In this document: positions 47,102-59,994 of the stretch, piece after piece
How the letters are laid out: each line of letters begins with the position of its first letter
How positions within the stretch are numbered: the stretch's first letter is position 1
Assembly: GCA_015039315.1 (NCBI GenBank)
Contig: WIDE01000007.1
Location: 1 to 64,000, forward strand
Reading direction: 5' to 3'
DNA from: Clavulina sp. PMI_390
Taxonomy: Eukaryota > Basidiomycota > Agaricomycetes > Cantharellales > Hydnaceae
DNA: 64,000 nt
Translations under genes and position numbers: made by a program
The notes under the pieces: generated by a model
What the model was told of the DNA's origin: nothing
Database searches by the model: none
What the model saw: the letters and a program-made list of their open reading frames with translations, nothing else

Positions 47102-47924
47102 CTACTTGGCATCACCGTACAAAGCCATTGGGAAGTAGGCGTTGGGGTCATGGGGAGCATCTGCTACTCGGATGGGTCGCCAGGTGTTCAGGGAGGGAGG
47201 TGTTGGGGGTAGCTTGTTGGCGGAATATGACTTGGCGGCCGAAGTGATGGTCGCAATTACGGCAGTAAGATCGGGGATACTGGCAGGGGTAGACTCGGCG
47301 GCAGGGACACCAGCTTTCGCGTCAGGAGATGCAACACTGGAGCAAAATAAGACGAGTAAGCAGTGCACTATGAGAAGCGAGCGAATAGATTGAATACGGA
47401 CGCTGGTTGAGATGGGCCTCCGAGAAGGAGCTGAGAAAGTTCAGACTGTGTCACGACAGACAGCTGAGGGTACTTCCTCCTAGCATCTCGTTGGAAATAC
47501 TATAAGGAAGGTTACTTGTAAGTAAGATGAATCCTCAAATTGGGCTGTCATTAAATGGTGACTGACGGGATTCTGGGCGGGGTCGGAAGCTATGAAAGAG
47601 CAGGAGAATCATTTAGATGGTGACGACTTTATAGTTGATGTTCAGAACGAACCTTTCGTTGCCGGTGTAGCATAAACCTCAGGACGTGACGCTGGGGGAG
47701 GGAAACGATGGACGTCTGGGAGAGGGAGACCAGAAGAAATCTCGGGATTAATGACAACAGTGTCCCCTGCATATCCAAATCCACAGTGAGCAAGAATCTT
47801 CCAACACGACCCCAGTCTAGACCAGACAGAACACAGTTCAAGTATGACACTGACGAAGTTTCTTCCAGAAACCCTTGGGCGAAAGGTGGTAGAGAGTGTG
47901 ATCTGCCCGGAGCTTGGGAGGCAT
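47102..47924 (-). CDS. Complex I accessory subunit, fungal 21-kDa type
   Basis: Five exons, 47924-47855, 47766-47653, 47589-47567, 47499-47402 and 47336-47102, encode about 179 aa. The N-terminus is HTLYHLSPKGFWKKLR, then INPEISSGLPLP, and RPEVYATPATKASDPAQNPY. It continues YFQRDARRKYPQLSVVTQSE and a Ser/Ala-rich C-terminus. From memory this resembles the fungal 21.3-kDa accessory subunit of NADH:ubiquinone oxidoreductase; I could not run a search. No membrane segment is evident, which fits a peripheral subunit. The gene converges with DUR3 (205 bp apart). Gene structure is well supported by phase; the name is less certain. It could be another conserved mitochondrial protein. Confidence 0.6.
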
Positions 47925-48158
47925 CGTTGACTGTTGAGTGAATAAGCGCTGACTGGACACAGACGTCAACAACGCGCTGGTGGAGAGTAAATTTCCTACA
48001 TATCGATACAGTAATCAAGATGCTACAATCAAGAAGGCCTCGTGATGCGTCGTAAAAGCAGTGATGAAGAAACCAACAAAATCATGGGACGTGAAAAGAA
48101 CAGAAAAGCAATGTGGCAATTTGGAACGAAGACCATGGCGATACAGACACACACTCTC

Positions 48159-51100
48159 TCAGACATAGAACCTGGCGTAACGAGGGGTAAATAATTGCCC
48201 GAACAGAGAAAAGCAGCAATTGACTTACTTTTTGTTGATTTGGAATAGTAGAAGATTGAGGTTCACTTTCGCCATTCCGTCGAAAAGCGATAGCGAAACC
48301 TTGCCCTCAAAGTTGGCTTGGAGCAAGTCCTCCATGCGCAACTCTTGGGTGGCGACCTCGGAGGTGATACCGTTGATGGTGTTGTTAGTGACTTTGATCG
48401 TGAAGACCCCGATCTGGTTCGATTCGAGCACAAGATTGATCCTGTCAAACTGGCGTGGGCTGAATCGATCGATAGAGAGCAAGATCCCCTTGTCATAGAG
48501 CTCTTGGGCACTATAGATGTAAGAGCCGAACTGAGGAGTCCTTCCGTCTTTCTGCAGCTTGCGCATATGGAAGAATTGCTTGGAGAAAGGCATCACGAAA
48601 CGGGTTTTCCTTGGGGGGCCAAGTCAGTATGATACATACGAGGGTTCACTTCGCTGAGTCAACTCACCCCTTGCCACGCTGCATCGTACTCATTGCGGAG
48701 TCAACATAGTTGTTGTAGCTGGCAATTTGATCTTTGTAGGCCGCCTTCCGCTCGTTGAGGTGCTTGAGCGCATCGTTCATCGCGTCCATTTCTTGACGAC
48801 GCTGGATTCGCCGGCGATGCTTGCTGCGAAGATCGACAGCAATCGCATTGAGAATGCCTTGGTAGCCATCCGCACGAGTGACTTTGCCCAACTTCTCAAG
48901 CTCGAGGAGATAGAGCAGAGCATGCTCCTTTACATCAGCATAAGACAGTCTATGGGCGAATCAGGAGGCTGGTCAGTGCTAGCGTTTTCCTCCACAGTCG
49001 GTTTTTGGACGAACGTGCGAATATCCTCGAGGCGATATGCCGAGTCAGCCACGGCTGCGGAGGCCTGACGACCATGCCGCTGCTCTTGTCGTTCAGTGTA
49101 CACAAGTTCCTTTGTGACAACTTCTTCCCAAAGGTACTCATGCTCGTCTGTGACTTCTTGAAGAAGCGACTCGACAAGATCCGCTGCAGGTTGCACACGA
49201 AGCACTGCTAGCACCCCGCGCTTAGCCTGGACCCATATTGCTTTCTCGTTGGCATGAGGATCTGTCACAAGTAGCAGAGTTCATGGGTACCTCGTCAAGG
49301 AACAGCACCAATGGAATTGCATACCTCGGACATCTGCGAAACGATTTGTGAGCTCCAATTCCACCGCGCGATCCCGAGCATCTTTCAACTCTTCCGACCC
49401 TAAATTGGGGACGCCATCCAGCTCCGTCAAGATGAGTCTCAGAGGATCATCACGAGGTGCCGCCTAATATAAGAGGAGGTGAGTTATAGTATAATGGTGC
49501 AAGGTAACCAAGACGTACCAAGATGTTTATATGCTGCGCTAGCAGAGAATGCATCGCATATACCTCGTTGGGAGAAATATAGATGGGTTTTGGCTGCACA
49601 GTCGCGTCCAAGAACTCATGGGCTTGGAAATGAGCTTCGGCGTCCTCCACCTCAGCAACTGCCAAGGAGTATTAGGTTTCTGCTATTGACGGTAATCGAT
49701 AGGACTTACCCTCGAGGAACCAGTCGGTGAACGTAGGGATAGCCTCAATAACGTATGAGTTGATGGCTGAAAGCACATTGTCAGCCCCGAAAGGAACTCC
49801 GCTAGCAATCTGACCCAGGACGGTGGAGATAGCAGCGAGATTCTTCTTTGCTTGTGGAGACACTGCACCACTGTATAGGTCGAACGTCTCAGGATTACTG
49901 TAGACGGGAGTTAGTACACATTTTTTGGACGATGGGCGTAACCTACGTGATAGCAGGGTGAAGGTAGCGATGATAGATGAAGTGACCAATAGATGTAGCA
50001 TAAGTGACAGCAGATTGATTAGGGAACCGTGCCTAGAAGGAGAGTCAATTAAGTTCATAATAGGGTGAAGCGGCCTGCCTACTCGTAAAGTATTAAGCAT
50101 CTCGTGAGCGACGAATCGCATCCCGTACGGCATCTTGCGTGTTGAACCCACAATTACTCGGAGGAAGACATCGGTGAGCACTTGTAATTGTTGGAGATCT
50201 GTCGATACGGTAAAGCTCAGCGATTTGAACACAGAGATGACGGAAAGAGCAAACGAACTGCGGATGAATCGGAGGCGAGCTGGTGGATCAGCTGCAGCGA
50301 CTTTTAGAGGGACATCTTTCTTCTTGTGACTTTGCAACCCAGTATGCATCTCCTCCTCGTTGATGCAAGCTTGGTATAGCTATGATGAGATGGCTTATGA
50401 GCAATTCATGTCTTGATAGGTGATTTTAGTATACGCACCAAGAGCGGATCTGTCTCTAGATCCAGTTCCTCCTGCTCCAACATATCCTGGATAATGACCT
50501 GGAGCGCGTCTCTCACGTAGCTGACCTGGCGCGGCCGAACGTAATGAACGATCACGCCAATATAAAATGGATTGCTTTGGGCAACTTTGTCAATAGACGG
50601 AGCAGTGCCAATTTCCTCCTCAATCGCCATCTGGTTAATATTGTGTGAGCTTAATGAAAACGGCCTAGGAGTTATCTTTATCATTGTGTCATCATACCTT
50701 CAGGAGGTGCAAAAGCAAGAAATCCTCGCGCCTATCTTGTCCGTACCCAAAGATAGTGAGAACAACACGCTCCGTCATGCGAAGCGTTTTTGGTGGAACG
50801 TCAGAGCGTGTGAAGTGGAAAAACAGGCGAGCAAGGTAGTCTGCCTTAGTCTGCAGGAGATAGAAAAGCTGTTGGTACAACTCCAGTCGATGCTTCGTGG
50901 CATGGTCAAGCGAGCTCGAGCCAGAGAATGGGTCTCCGTGAGCAGCGAGAAGAGATGATTTCGTCGCATGTGTGGCAGCGCTGTCGCTGCGGTGTCGTCG
51001 AGCTTTGATTAACTCCTCGAAGCTCTTGACATTTTGGACGACGAGGGCAATCTTGACGTCCAATTCGGTTACTTCAGTTTCAAGGGCTTGCGTCTCCCTG

Positions 51101-54100
51101 ATACTCTCTACCATCCTCTTGCGCAAACGCTCGATGCGAATCTCTTCCTCGAAGTCTGCTTCGGAGTCATCCAGAAGATGCACAAAGTTCTTGATGGTGC
51201 CGGCGGTCACATTGGTGGCCATAGTGAGTTGGCGGTACTGCTCGCGCTGTTCCTTGGCGCGGAAGAGCGATTGGATCTTGACGACCTTGGAGAGGTTCGC
51301 CTTGTAGTATTCCAGCTTGGCTCGATACTTCCTGCGCTCCACAGCGCCGCGAATCAAGGCTTGCAGGTACGTGGCCTCCCAATGACTGTTATGGAGATGG
51401 TCACGCCAGGCAAAGTACAAGTCTCTAGCGATTGCACCCCTGCAGAATGACTGGAATCCGACAACATCTGGCATCACGAAATCAAGTCGTCGAGACTGTT
51501 CCACCACGCGGCGCCGAGCGAGGGCTGCGCGAGCGAAGGTTTGTATTCCAGCTACAGAGGTGACCACGACGGCCTGAGAAAGGGCGCGGTTGATGGCGAC
51601 GTGGTGTTGGCGTTCGAGGCGGGCTCGTGCCATAGCTTGGAAAGTCGTGATCGCGGGGACAGCTTGGCGCAACGCCCGGATAAGAGCGAGAAGCTTTCGG
51701 CGCGCGAGCATCGCTCGGCACGCTGCTTGAATACGAGTAATGACATCCTCTTCATCATCCAGCGTTCGCAGTTGACTTCGTATCTGTCGACGAACTATTG
51801 CAGCACGGGCCAGACTTTGGAAGCGGATTGTTATAGGGTCCAAGTTGTCGAGAGTATGGAGCACACGGGCAAGTTTGCGGCGTACAAGTACACCACGGGC
51901 TCGGGCTTGCAGTTGCTCGGCGCAAGACATAATCAATGGCTCGTGAAGCACCTTGATAGCCTCCGTGTGCGTGCGTTGGGAGATTTTTGCGCGAAGGATC
52001 GATTGCAATCCAACGACGGAGAACTTGCTGGAACGAAGTGCTCCCCTCAAGCCTTTGAAGCGACGGCGCTCGAGAGCACCCCGAGCATGCGCCTGGAACT
52101 TGACGAACACGCTTTCGCGCGCGTCGATCTGGTGGAGATAAACGCCCCAAGCTCGGCGCTGTATGATGCCACGAGCTGTTGCCTGTATTTTGGTGGCCCA
52201 AGGATGCATTTGGGAGCGAGTTGCTTGCGAGGCCGCAAATTGGCGTCGAGTGAGCACACCACGGCAACGTGCTTGGAAGGCTGCAAAAACACGCAAACGA
52301 AGTTGCAATTTCTGGATCTTCGCAGCCATGCGGCGACGAGCGAGGAAGCCACGACATTGTGCCTGAAGCTGAGTGATGGACGATTCATTCTCAAGCAGCA
52401 GGCGGTCACGGCCTAGGGAAAGTATGATAGTCAAACTTTAGGACACGTATGGCTTGCGAAAACAAAAAAATCACGGACGTTCTTCTTCCGTCTCGGGTTC
52501 TTCCTCCGGTTCCTCGTTGAACTCCTTGGCGAGATCACGGCCCACTCCGCCGAAGTTAGGCATCGCCACCCCCGCGTCGTTCAGTCCTTGCTGAGTCTGC
52601 TGCAACTGATCATCAGAGAATTCTAGTCTCCCAAGAAGATTCCCGATACGGTTTGCCATGCCCCGTCTTGAGAGGAAGTGACTGTGGAACAGCATCAGCA
52701 CAAGTTGGGCGCAACAATTAGTAGGCAGACTTACGCGAGAGCATGAAGGCAATAGATAACTTTTGGAATATTCTTCTTGTTATACAGGTCTGTCAGCTCA
52801 AAGATGAAGCTCTATTGTACCAATAAAAGATAAGCAAACTACCACAAGAGAGCCAGGGAGTAGGCAGACATACCTCTGGCAAGCCAACTTTCCTTACGAA
52901 AGTCAGGAAAACATTGATGTTATCTGAATGACGATACTGGAGTTTCTCATGCTGTGGTACCCGGTGAGTTAGGACATGACCTAGCCCAGGTAAAGACAAA
53001 CAAACCTCAAAAATCTTCCGAACTACTCCCTCACCCTCCCAGATCCTTGCAAGCTTGGCTAGTACGACACCGTTTCGTAGCCCTTCCTCCATTTCGACGA
53101 CGCCGAACCCGAGTTCCTCGTCGAGGCAACCTTCAATCCACTGTTGAGCTTCTCCAACATGGCAGAGATACTCATATGCCTGAATAAGATGGCGCTGGGT
53201 ATCGGCCCAGAGTCCTCGGCCTAACCGGCTGGACGGCAGTGGTGAGATGTGAGCTGCTGCCATATCACGCCGTGCGAGGCGAATGCGATCTGGCCTCCCT
53301 GCCACAGCCTCCGCATCCGTCACCGCAGGCACACTAAACTCCCCACGGGTTGGGGAGTCCGTTGAAGAGGTACTGTGTGGCGTCATGGGGGTAGGACCTT
53401 CATACCGACGATGATTTCGTGAAATGGAGGGTTGAGGTGTAGTAGGAGCAGGCTGCGTCACCTTTACCTCACGCTTGCGTGTGGAAAGCTCAGCCTCGTC
53501 TTCATCATCGCCGCTTGCAATACGCGGGAGATGATTACCGAGCTTTCTACCGGAGCCGATCCCACCATATTGGTCTTTTTTCCGTAGACTCGCCGGGCGG
53601 AATGCTGGAGATGGCTCGGGATCTTGGCGAGGTGTTGATTCAGAAGTAGTCTTCATTGGAGGGAGTGGTGATTGGGCATCAAAAGAGTTCGCACGACTCC
53701 CTCTCGTTGATCCAAATACATCTCTAGTGGAGTCTTTGCGAGAAAGGGTAGATGCAGGGGAGAAAATGGCAAAATCACCCAACGCCTGCACATCAGGCAC
53801 AGCTGATGACTTTAGAGAAGTTGAGGATGGAAAATGGAGTTGCCTAGGGCTCGATGTAGAGGGTGAATCAGAAGTAGCAAGGTTCGGGGAAGAGCGAGTG
53901 GGAGAAGTAGTTGGATCCTCGAATGAGGGTATAGTACGCCGCTTGTGGACAGGAGAGCTCGACAAGTCGTTCAGCGGCTTTCGCTCTGGCGATCGTTCGG
54001 GTGACCGCTGGGATTGTGCAACCTCGTCTGACCTGCTTTTTAGTTCCCACTGTTCACGGATAGACCCCGCTGTCATCGTGGCGGGCATGGTTCTCCGTTT

Positions 54101-54964
54101 GAGTGCAACAGGAGTTACCGGCTCGACCTCTGGCTTTGTTGGCGAGGGAAGGGTGGGAAGAGGTCGCAGAGTGGCCTGCCGCTCAGGCGAAGATCTCAGT
54201 CTCCGATCCTCTATAGCATTGTATGAGGCCAGTTTCTTCGGTGATGTAGGCGGTGCATCCCTCGACAAATCAGCCTCGCGCGCACGCTCCTCCCATCTCC
54301 CACGTACTGAGTCGACAGAGGCTGACGAGTTATGTCGAGGGGTGAAAACGGGCTTCGATAGGGGGGATGGGGATGAGGCTGTAGCTGAGGTTGACTGTGG
54401 TTCAGAGTATAATTGGGGCAATGGCGATCGTTGGAATGCTGCCCGTGCCCGAGGAGCGTCAGTCAAAGGAGGTTTCTCGGGCTCTGACTGATTACTTTTT
54501 TCTCTCAATTCCGCGGCCAGTCCAGTATCACGTGGAGTTCTGGAAGTAGCAAAGTCTCGATTGGAGTCGATCTCTCGGGGAAAGGAAGAGGACGAGGCGA
54601 TAGATCGGAAGACGGCAGGCTCATTTGAAGAACTTGTTATGCTTTCCGATGGCGCAGGCTTCGGCTCCGTGACTATGAAGTGTTTTAGCATCCCATGATC
54701 GGCCATGAAGGGGTGGATCTAGCTACCTTCAACAGAGGAACGTTTGAAGCCGTCTCGTGTCAAATCCGTGCTCGTGGTGGACCTATGAGATTGAGTCCAC
54801 CTCCTAACTCCGTTTGGCGCAAGAATGCCGCCTGACTGGGAATTTGAGCGCGATAACGATGACGTCCGAGACAATGAGGGGCTTTCAAGAAGACGCGTCT
54901 GGTATGAGAGCAGAGCGGCCGACGCTGGGCGTGTAGCAGCGTCTTTACCGTCCCTACCAGCCAT
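48159..54964 (-). CDS. IQG1: IQGAP-family cytoskeletal scaffold (CH, IQ, RasGAP-related, RasGAP_C)
   Basis: About 1,980 aa in 16 exons, from 54964-54727 to the 13-nt last exon 48171-48159; the largest are 54672-53006 and 52412-50698. Residues 1 to about 565 are Ser/Pro-rich. A calponin-homology domain follows (about 570-690: AQQWIEGCLDEELGFGVVEM, SDNINVFLTFVRKVGLPE, NKKNIPKVIYCLHAL). Next is a long array of about 13 IQ-like repeats (about 769-1155, for example IQATARGIIQRR and IQAACRAMLARR) and a coiled coil. The GRD runs to about residue 1600 (STRKMPYGMRFVAHEMLNTL, FIYHRYLHPAIT) and the RasGAP_C end contains SIDRFSPRQFDRINLVLES and ends INKKFYV. IQGAPs bind actin, calmodulin and Cdc42/Rac and organise the contractile ring; the GRD normally lacks GAP activity. 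One intron inside the GRD-RasGAP_C linker (48950-49014) was placed by phase. Confidence 0.93.
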
Positions 54965-55133
54965 AATTGGTGTCGTATCCCCTTCTCCGGCGCTTGTAAA
55001 ACACGCGGCGAGTAAATTAGGGGGTTCAATGTTGGTTGTTGGCTGTTTGTTGACGCGTGCTGTACATTGCTTGGCCCGCCCCGCGTTGCAATTGGAACAA
55101 CCTTCCACCAGCATTCATTGCACAAACAATCAC
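54965..55133. promoter_or_regulatory. Short bidirectional upstream region (IQGAP / UEV)
   Basis: 169 bp separate the divergent start codons of the IQGAP gene and the UEV gene, so the two promoters overlap. No specific site is recognised. Confidence 0.5.
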
Positions 55134-56038
55134 ATGGCTTCGACAGATACCATCCAGAGACTATCCCTTGAATTCGCGGCTTTGCAGCCAAACACGCCCG
55201 AAGGCATCTACATTATTCCTTCCAAGCAAGATCTTCTGATGTGGCGGGGGGTGTTCTTCGTTCATCAAGGTAGCCTTACAATTATACATCACCACCTATC
55301 AATACCTGTTAACCTTTCAACAAGGCCCCTATGCTGGTGCTGTGTGAGGCTTCTACATTGACAGCTTGTCATATGAGGCTGCATGCTGAAACTCTCGCCA
55401 GTCTAAGATTCAGGCTCATTTTCCCTCGCGACTACTCTGCTAAACCCCCAACCGTCATTTTTGAGACCCATGCGTTCCATCCCTTGATTTCCGAGAAAGA
55501 CGGCAAAATGTCTCTCACCCATCGGTTCAGACCTTGGCTGTAAGTTGAGCAGACCATCGCGACACGATCAGATCACTCATGAAGTCTGCAGACCTGAAGA
55601 ACACAATGTTTACGACATCCTTCACTTTATGAAATCGTCTTTCAAAAAGGATGGCTTGGAACGGATCAGTGAATCGGACTGTCTTAACCGTGAAGCGTTT
55701 AGGTATGGCTCTCCTTCCGCTCATCCCATACAATAATAACCGCGCTTTGAATAGGATGTGAGATACAAATTTGCTTGTTTATTGCACACCCTAACAGAAC
55801 ATCTTCCAGATATCATGAAAATGATACCTCGTTTACTGCATTGGCGCGCCAGACCACTGAACTTTCTCGCCGGGATTCAGTACTATACGATAACGACGAG
55901 CCCCCTTCCATGCGTCTTTCCAGAGAGAGAGTGCTGAGCCCTCAAGATGGCTTTCAATTCTCGGTGCTTGACGATGACACTATGGCAAAGCTGCGGCGAC
56001 GGTTGGGTTTGACTGACTGGTCATCAGGCGACCAATAG
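55134..56038 (+). CDS. UEV protein, AKTIP/FTS-like (inactive E2 fold)
   Basis: Five exons, 55134-55269, 55325-55343 (19 nt), 55402-55539, 55592-55702 and 55810-56038, encode about 210 aa. The UBC fold is clear: MWRGVFFVHQGPYAGAVLRF, FPRDYSAKPPTVIFET, HPLISEKDGKMSL, and FRPWLPEEHNVYDILHFMKS. The HPN triad is HPL (78-80), and Ser89 stands where the catalytic Cys of E2 enzymes would be. This makes it a ubiquitin E2 variant without conjugating activity. Sequence order and the FxxW region resemble AKTIP (fused toes), which in animals joins the Hook-FHIP complex for dynein-driven early endosome transport. Fungi use the same complex on early endosomes, so that role is likely. The C-terminal 60 residues are variable and Arg/Ser-rich. 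Confidence 0.82.
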
Positions 56039-56161
56039 ATTCGGACGCTAACAAATATATTACTGTTGTAGTCTTTTATATCTGAGATTTATACGGGATC
56101 TTTGTATGTCTGATAATTGATAGCTCTATGGAACTGAGGTGCTTATCATTTATGGATGAAT

Positions 56162-59100
56162 CTATGTGATGTTTCGCAAGCTCTGCTCGCTGGGGCTAGC
56201 GTTGGCCGGACCAAGGATCACTGGAATTGTGTCTACAGCGTCATGTGGATACTGGTCCTGCGAGACTGTATCAGTAAACGAATATTCGTGAAGGTTGTTT
56301 AATCATCGGCGCACCTCAATAACACGTCCAAAGTGCTTAGATAGCTTTTCGATCACCAAACTGTAGTCGAGATGCTGAGTGAGTCCCCTGCGAAATGTGA
56401 ACGTCATCAGTGGTGTAACTTGGCCAGAGAAAAACTCCCCGTACCTTCTAGTTTTTACATTCAGGGAATGGCGAGCATCCAGGGCCGAGTCTAAGACATT
56501 CGAAGAGTGGGCGCCTTCGCTTAGGGATAACTTGATCGAATATTCCTTGTCAGATTGACCTCTCCCCCCGTTTCGTTCATACAGCTCAAATCTATAAACA
56601 AATTGGTGAGAGCCAAGCAGTACAAAGGAGAGAAATAAAACATACACTATATGGGAAAGGTAGTCAAGTTCGGATATTCGAGGCAACGCTATGGGCAGGC
56701 CGGAGGACAGGACGAGGTTTACAAGAGTATGGATATGGCTCTCTTTTGTGAAGTAAGCGGTGAAGGATGGTATCTCTTCGTTGCGCGCTCGCTCTAGATC
56801 GGCGACGATGTTCCGCAGGAGCGGCAAAGATGTGAGGACACCAATCTCCTCCCTATGTTATTCGTCAGTACTACGTAACAATAACTTCATCGTGTGGGAG
56901 TGCTTACTTCTCCCAGGCCTCGATTCCGTATTCTTGTGGCGCAACTAGATCAAATAACGCCTTCGCTCGGCCATAAAGTTCGTGCAGTTTGCGGTCTTTG
57001 CGATGACCGTCCCCTGCAGCATCAAAAATGGCGAAAAGGAATGTTCGATGGTGAAGGGCACAGTACTAACATAGCAAGTAAGTTTCTCATCCCCGAGAGC
57101 GTGAGGCATAGCCACTGCACCTTGATAGTGTCATAGAGCTCAGAAACTCGTGATGGGTCGAACTTCTCTTGCTTCACATCACAGAAATCCTCGAAGAGTT
57201 TCTCCCACCGCTCGCGGAACAACCACGGCTCGTCTTGACAGCACCTAAAATAGCAAATAAGCGGCCAGGGAGTCTTTCGTGTATATAAGGGACCCACCAG
57301 CGCGTCTGAATCTGGTTCACGTCCATATTCTCAAAGTTCCGTTTCATGGTATCTCGGCACTCAGATAGCAGCTCGATTACTTCCTATTGTCGGTTATGTA
57401 GAGTATTAGATGGTGATAGTGGTATGATTCAAATAATCAATACCTTGACAACTTCCACGGGCTCCTTCTTCATCCTCCACGTTAGCTCAGGTCGTTTCTC
57501 TGGCTCCCCCGGCCGAAGCAAGATCTTGAGGCGCTTTTTGACATCATCCATAAGATCCTTAGCGGCGTTGGAGTCATCCAACAGATCTTTTCGGACAATT
57601 AACTGGATTGGGTCGTGAAGGCGGGACGAAGAAGATGCCTCGGATGAGCGTGATGATCGAGCCGGTGTCCCAGAGGTAGAGGGTGGCAGATGTGCAGGCG
57701 AAATCCCGTCGAGGAGTGCGGCCGCAAATATTTCAGCAGACGCTACAACTCTTCGTTCAGATGAAGTGTAGATCTGAAGGAAGAAAGTTTGAGAAAATAA
57801 CATAGATGCGAGTGGGCTGGTGGCCAACCTTAACGTTATTGAGCACCTCTTTCGCTAGATAGTGAGAGCACATTTAGAAGCATGTTCATCCATGTACAGT
57901 ATTGGGTGCTCAACTCATGATCGAAAGATCCTTTCGCATATTTTCCCCCAAATCACGAGACTGGTATCTTGCTGCGTGAGTGAACTAAATAGTCGATAAT
58001 TTGTCATGGTAGAGTAGTAGCGGAGACGTAGAAATAGCACGTACCTCACCACCCCATTTGAAGACCAACTGCAGCTTCTCTAATTTGCGCACAGTGCCTG
58101 GTGGTAGCTTCCCCTTCGTAAATCCGGGCTTGAGTTGTGCCTTGGTTCCGGGAAGATTGATTTTGCTTTCAAGAGTTTTGTTGAGTAGGGATAGCTTTGT
58201 CAGATCTTCGCCAGACGCTCCCAGGGCAGTAGCCTGATCAATCGCATCAGCAATCATGTTTAATTGCGTGGCCTCCCGTAAGATAATCTCCTCCATGTCA
58301 CCATTGAGAAGCTGTATAAATGGGGCGGTCCAAGCTTCGGAGACGGGAAAGTTGAACTTTAACTTCTGCTTGGGAGTGCGATCGGCATGGCGGAAGACTA
58401 TGGGAACATAGTCTCTTGTTATACATGAATACCAAGGCGATTAGAGTCTGTATCTCACCAGTTACATTGGCCTTGAGGGCCCATGTCGACGAGCCGTCTG
58501 GACCAGAATGGCTCATTGCTTCAGAGCGCTCCAACGAAACTCTCTTACAAACATCGGAAAGGATCTCTGCAGCTTTGTCTATTCATGAAAATAATCTATG
58601 AAAATATGCTGGGACGACCTGAAAGGTAAATTGCTCACCATAGTACGCGTCGTTTCCCTTGACGAAACTCCACCCATTCACATCAATGACCATACTCTTG
58701 GTGCCGTTTTCAGTTCTCAACAGATCAAATCCACAAACACGCTGGCCAAAGCCTTCGCAGATCTTGGTGGCCCAGAGCTTCTCGGCATCAGTGAGATGTG
58801 TCACGAACCTTCCCGGCCTCGCATGAGCACCAATCGCGGTTACAACAAGCTGCCAATTACGTACCGAATTTCTTTACCATCGGTGTTGCGTTGAACAACG
58901 CCATCAACGACTGGCGACTTTCGCGTCTCAGCATGGGTATATTTCAAGCCAAGGGTGTATACTTTGATGTCTTCAGCTAATGTATGAAGGGATTAGAGGA
59001 CTCAGTTCAAGCTTGTTGATTGACGATCCACTTACAGTTATCGACGTCGACAAATTTCTCATATATATATGACCCATCTGATCGGGGCTGGCTGAGATTT

Positions 59101-59994
59101 GGATCTAGTTCACTTGACTGATTCCCAATCTTTGGGATTTCTTCAGCTACAGGGTGTTCGTTTGTAGAGGAGCGGGGCTATGGTTTACCTTTCGAAACAG
59201 GCGACGTCCTCCGCCACCCTTGAAGTAGATATAGACGTTGTGGTCCTCCCCACTCACAGGTTTCTCAACAAAAGGTTTCTCCATCTCAACACCATCAACA
59301 ATAATAGCGTCCCCATCGTCCCGCATCTTCACTTCCGGAGGAGGTACCATGCCAGGGAATGTGATGCCGAGATTCGTCTCAACTTGTTGTGCAAGATCCT
59401 TTGGTAACTTCGGGCCACCGTCTCGAGCCACCACGAGACGATCCGGGGTCGGGATTTTCAGGTTATCCAAGATCGCCAACACGCATCTCCGATCCCAAAG
59501 AAGCTCTTGCATAGGTAGGTCGTTGACGCATACCGGCTTTCGCAATTTGACGTATTCGATGGCTTTGGCCAAAGGGAAGTCTGTGCTGAAGAATGAGATA
59601 AGGAGATCGCAACGAGGCCAATTTCCGACGGCTAGTAGTTTTGAGATAATCAATAAGTAAAGGCGGCATTGGTGCATATTTAAACCAACTTGCGTTCGTC
59701 TAGGATTACTTTGTCGCCAAATATCTTCACCTCAACGTTACTCCTCTCGAGAATCCTTGTAACAATTTCCCGCATAGCTTTACTTCTTGCCTTTACGTCC
59801 ATTGCACATATTCCAAGGATGACTGGGGGAGGTTGGTGGTTTTCGAATAACTCACGGTCTAATTGATGGCTGGATCGAGGCGAGCTCGAGGTGGAGGGTG
59901 CATCCGCGACATTTAGATTGTGGAGTGAGGTCCGGGACTTGGAAGGCCCGATTTTCCGGAGAGAGGTCGTTCTAGGCAAATCCGAAGAGTTCAT
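56162..59994 (-). CDS. VIP1: Bifunctional inositol hexakisphosphate/diphosphoinositol kinase-phosphatase
   Basis: About 969 aa in 17 exons, from 59994-59694 to 56257-56162. The N-terminal kinase half has the ATP-grasp fold: [67 protein letters not shown] and [19 protein letters not shown]. The C-terminal half is histidine-acid-phosphatase-like, with R416-H417 in [51 protein letters not shown] and the later SHIHTLVN. The enzyme makes 1-phosphate inositol pyrophosphates (1-InsP7, InsP8) and its phosphatase half removes them. It controls phosphate homeostasis, polarity and microtubules. The intron after ILDE uses a GC donor (GCAAGT), required by phase. The intron at 56388-56444 is 57 nt and in-frame, so it could be retained. 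The gene is divergent from VPS60. Confidence 0.94.

Noticed and set aside
51541..52416. 291-codon plus-strand frame
   Set aside because: It is antisense to the IQ-repeat exon of IQGAP; Arg-rich repeats on one strand keep the other strand open.
53727..54491. 254-codon plus-strand frame
   Set aside because: It is antisense to the Ser/Pro-rich N-terminal exon of IQGAP and shows no domain.
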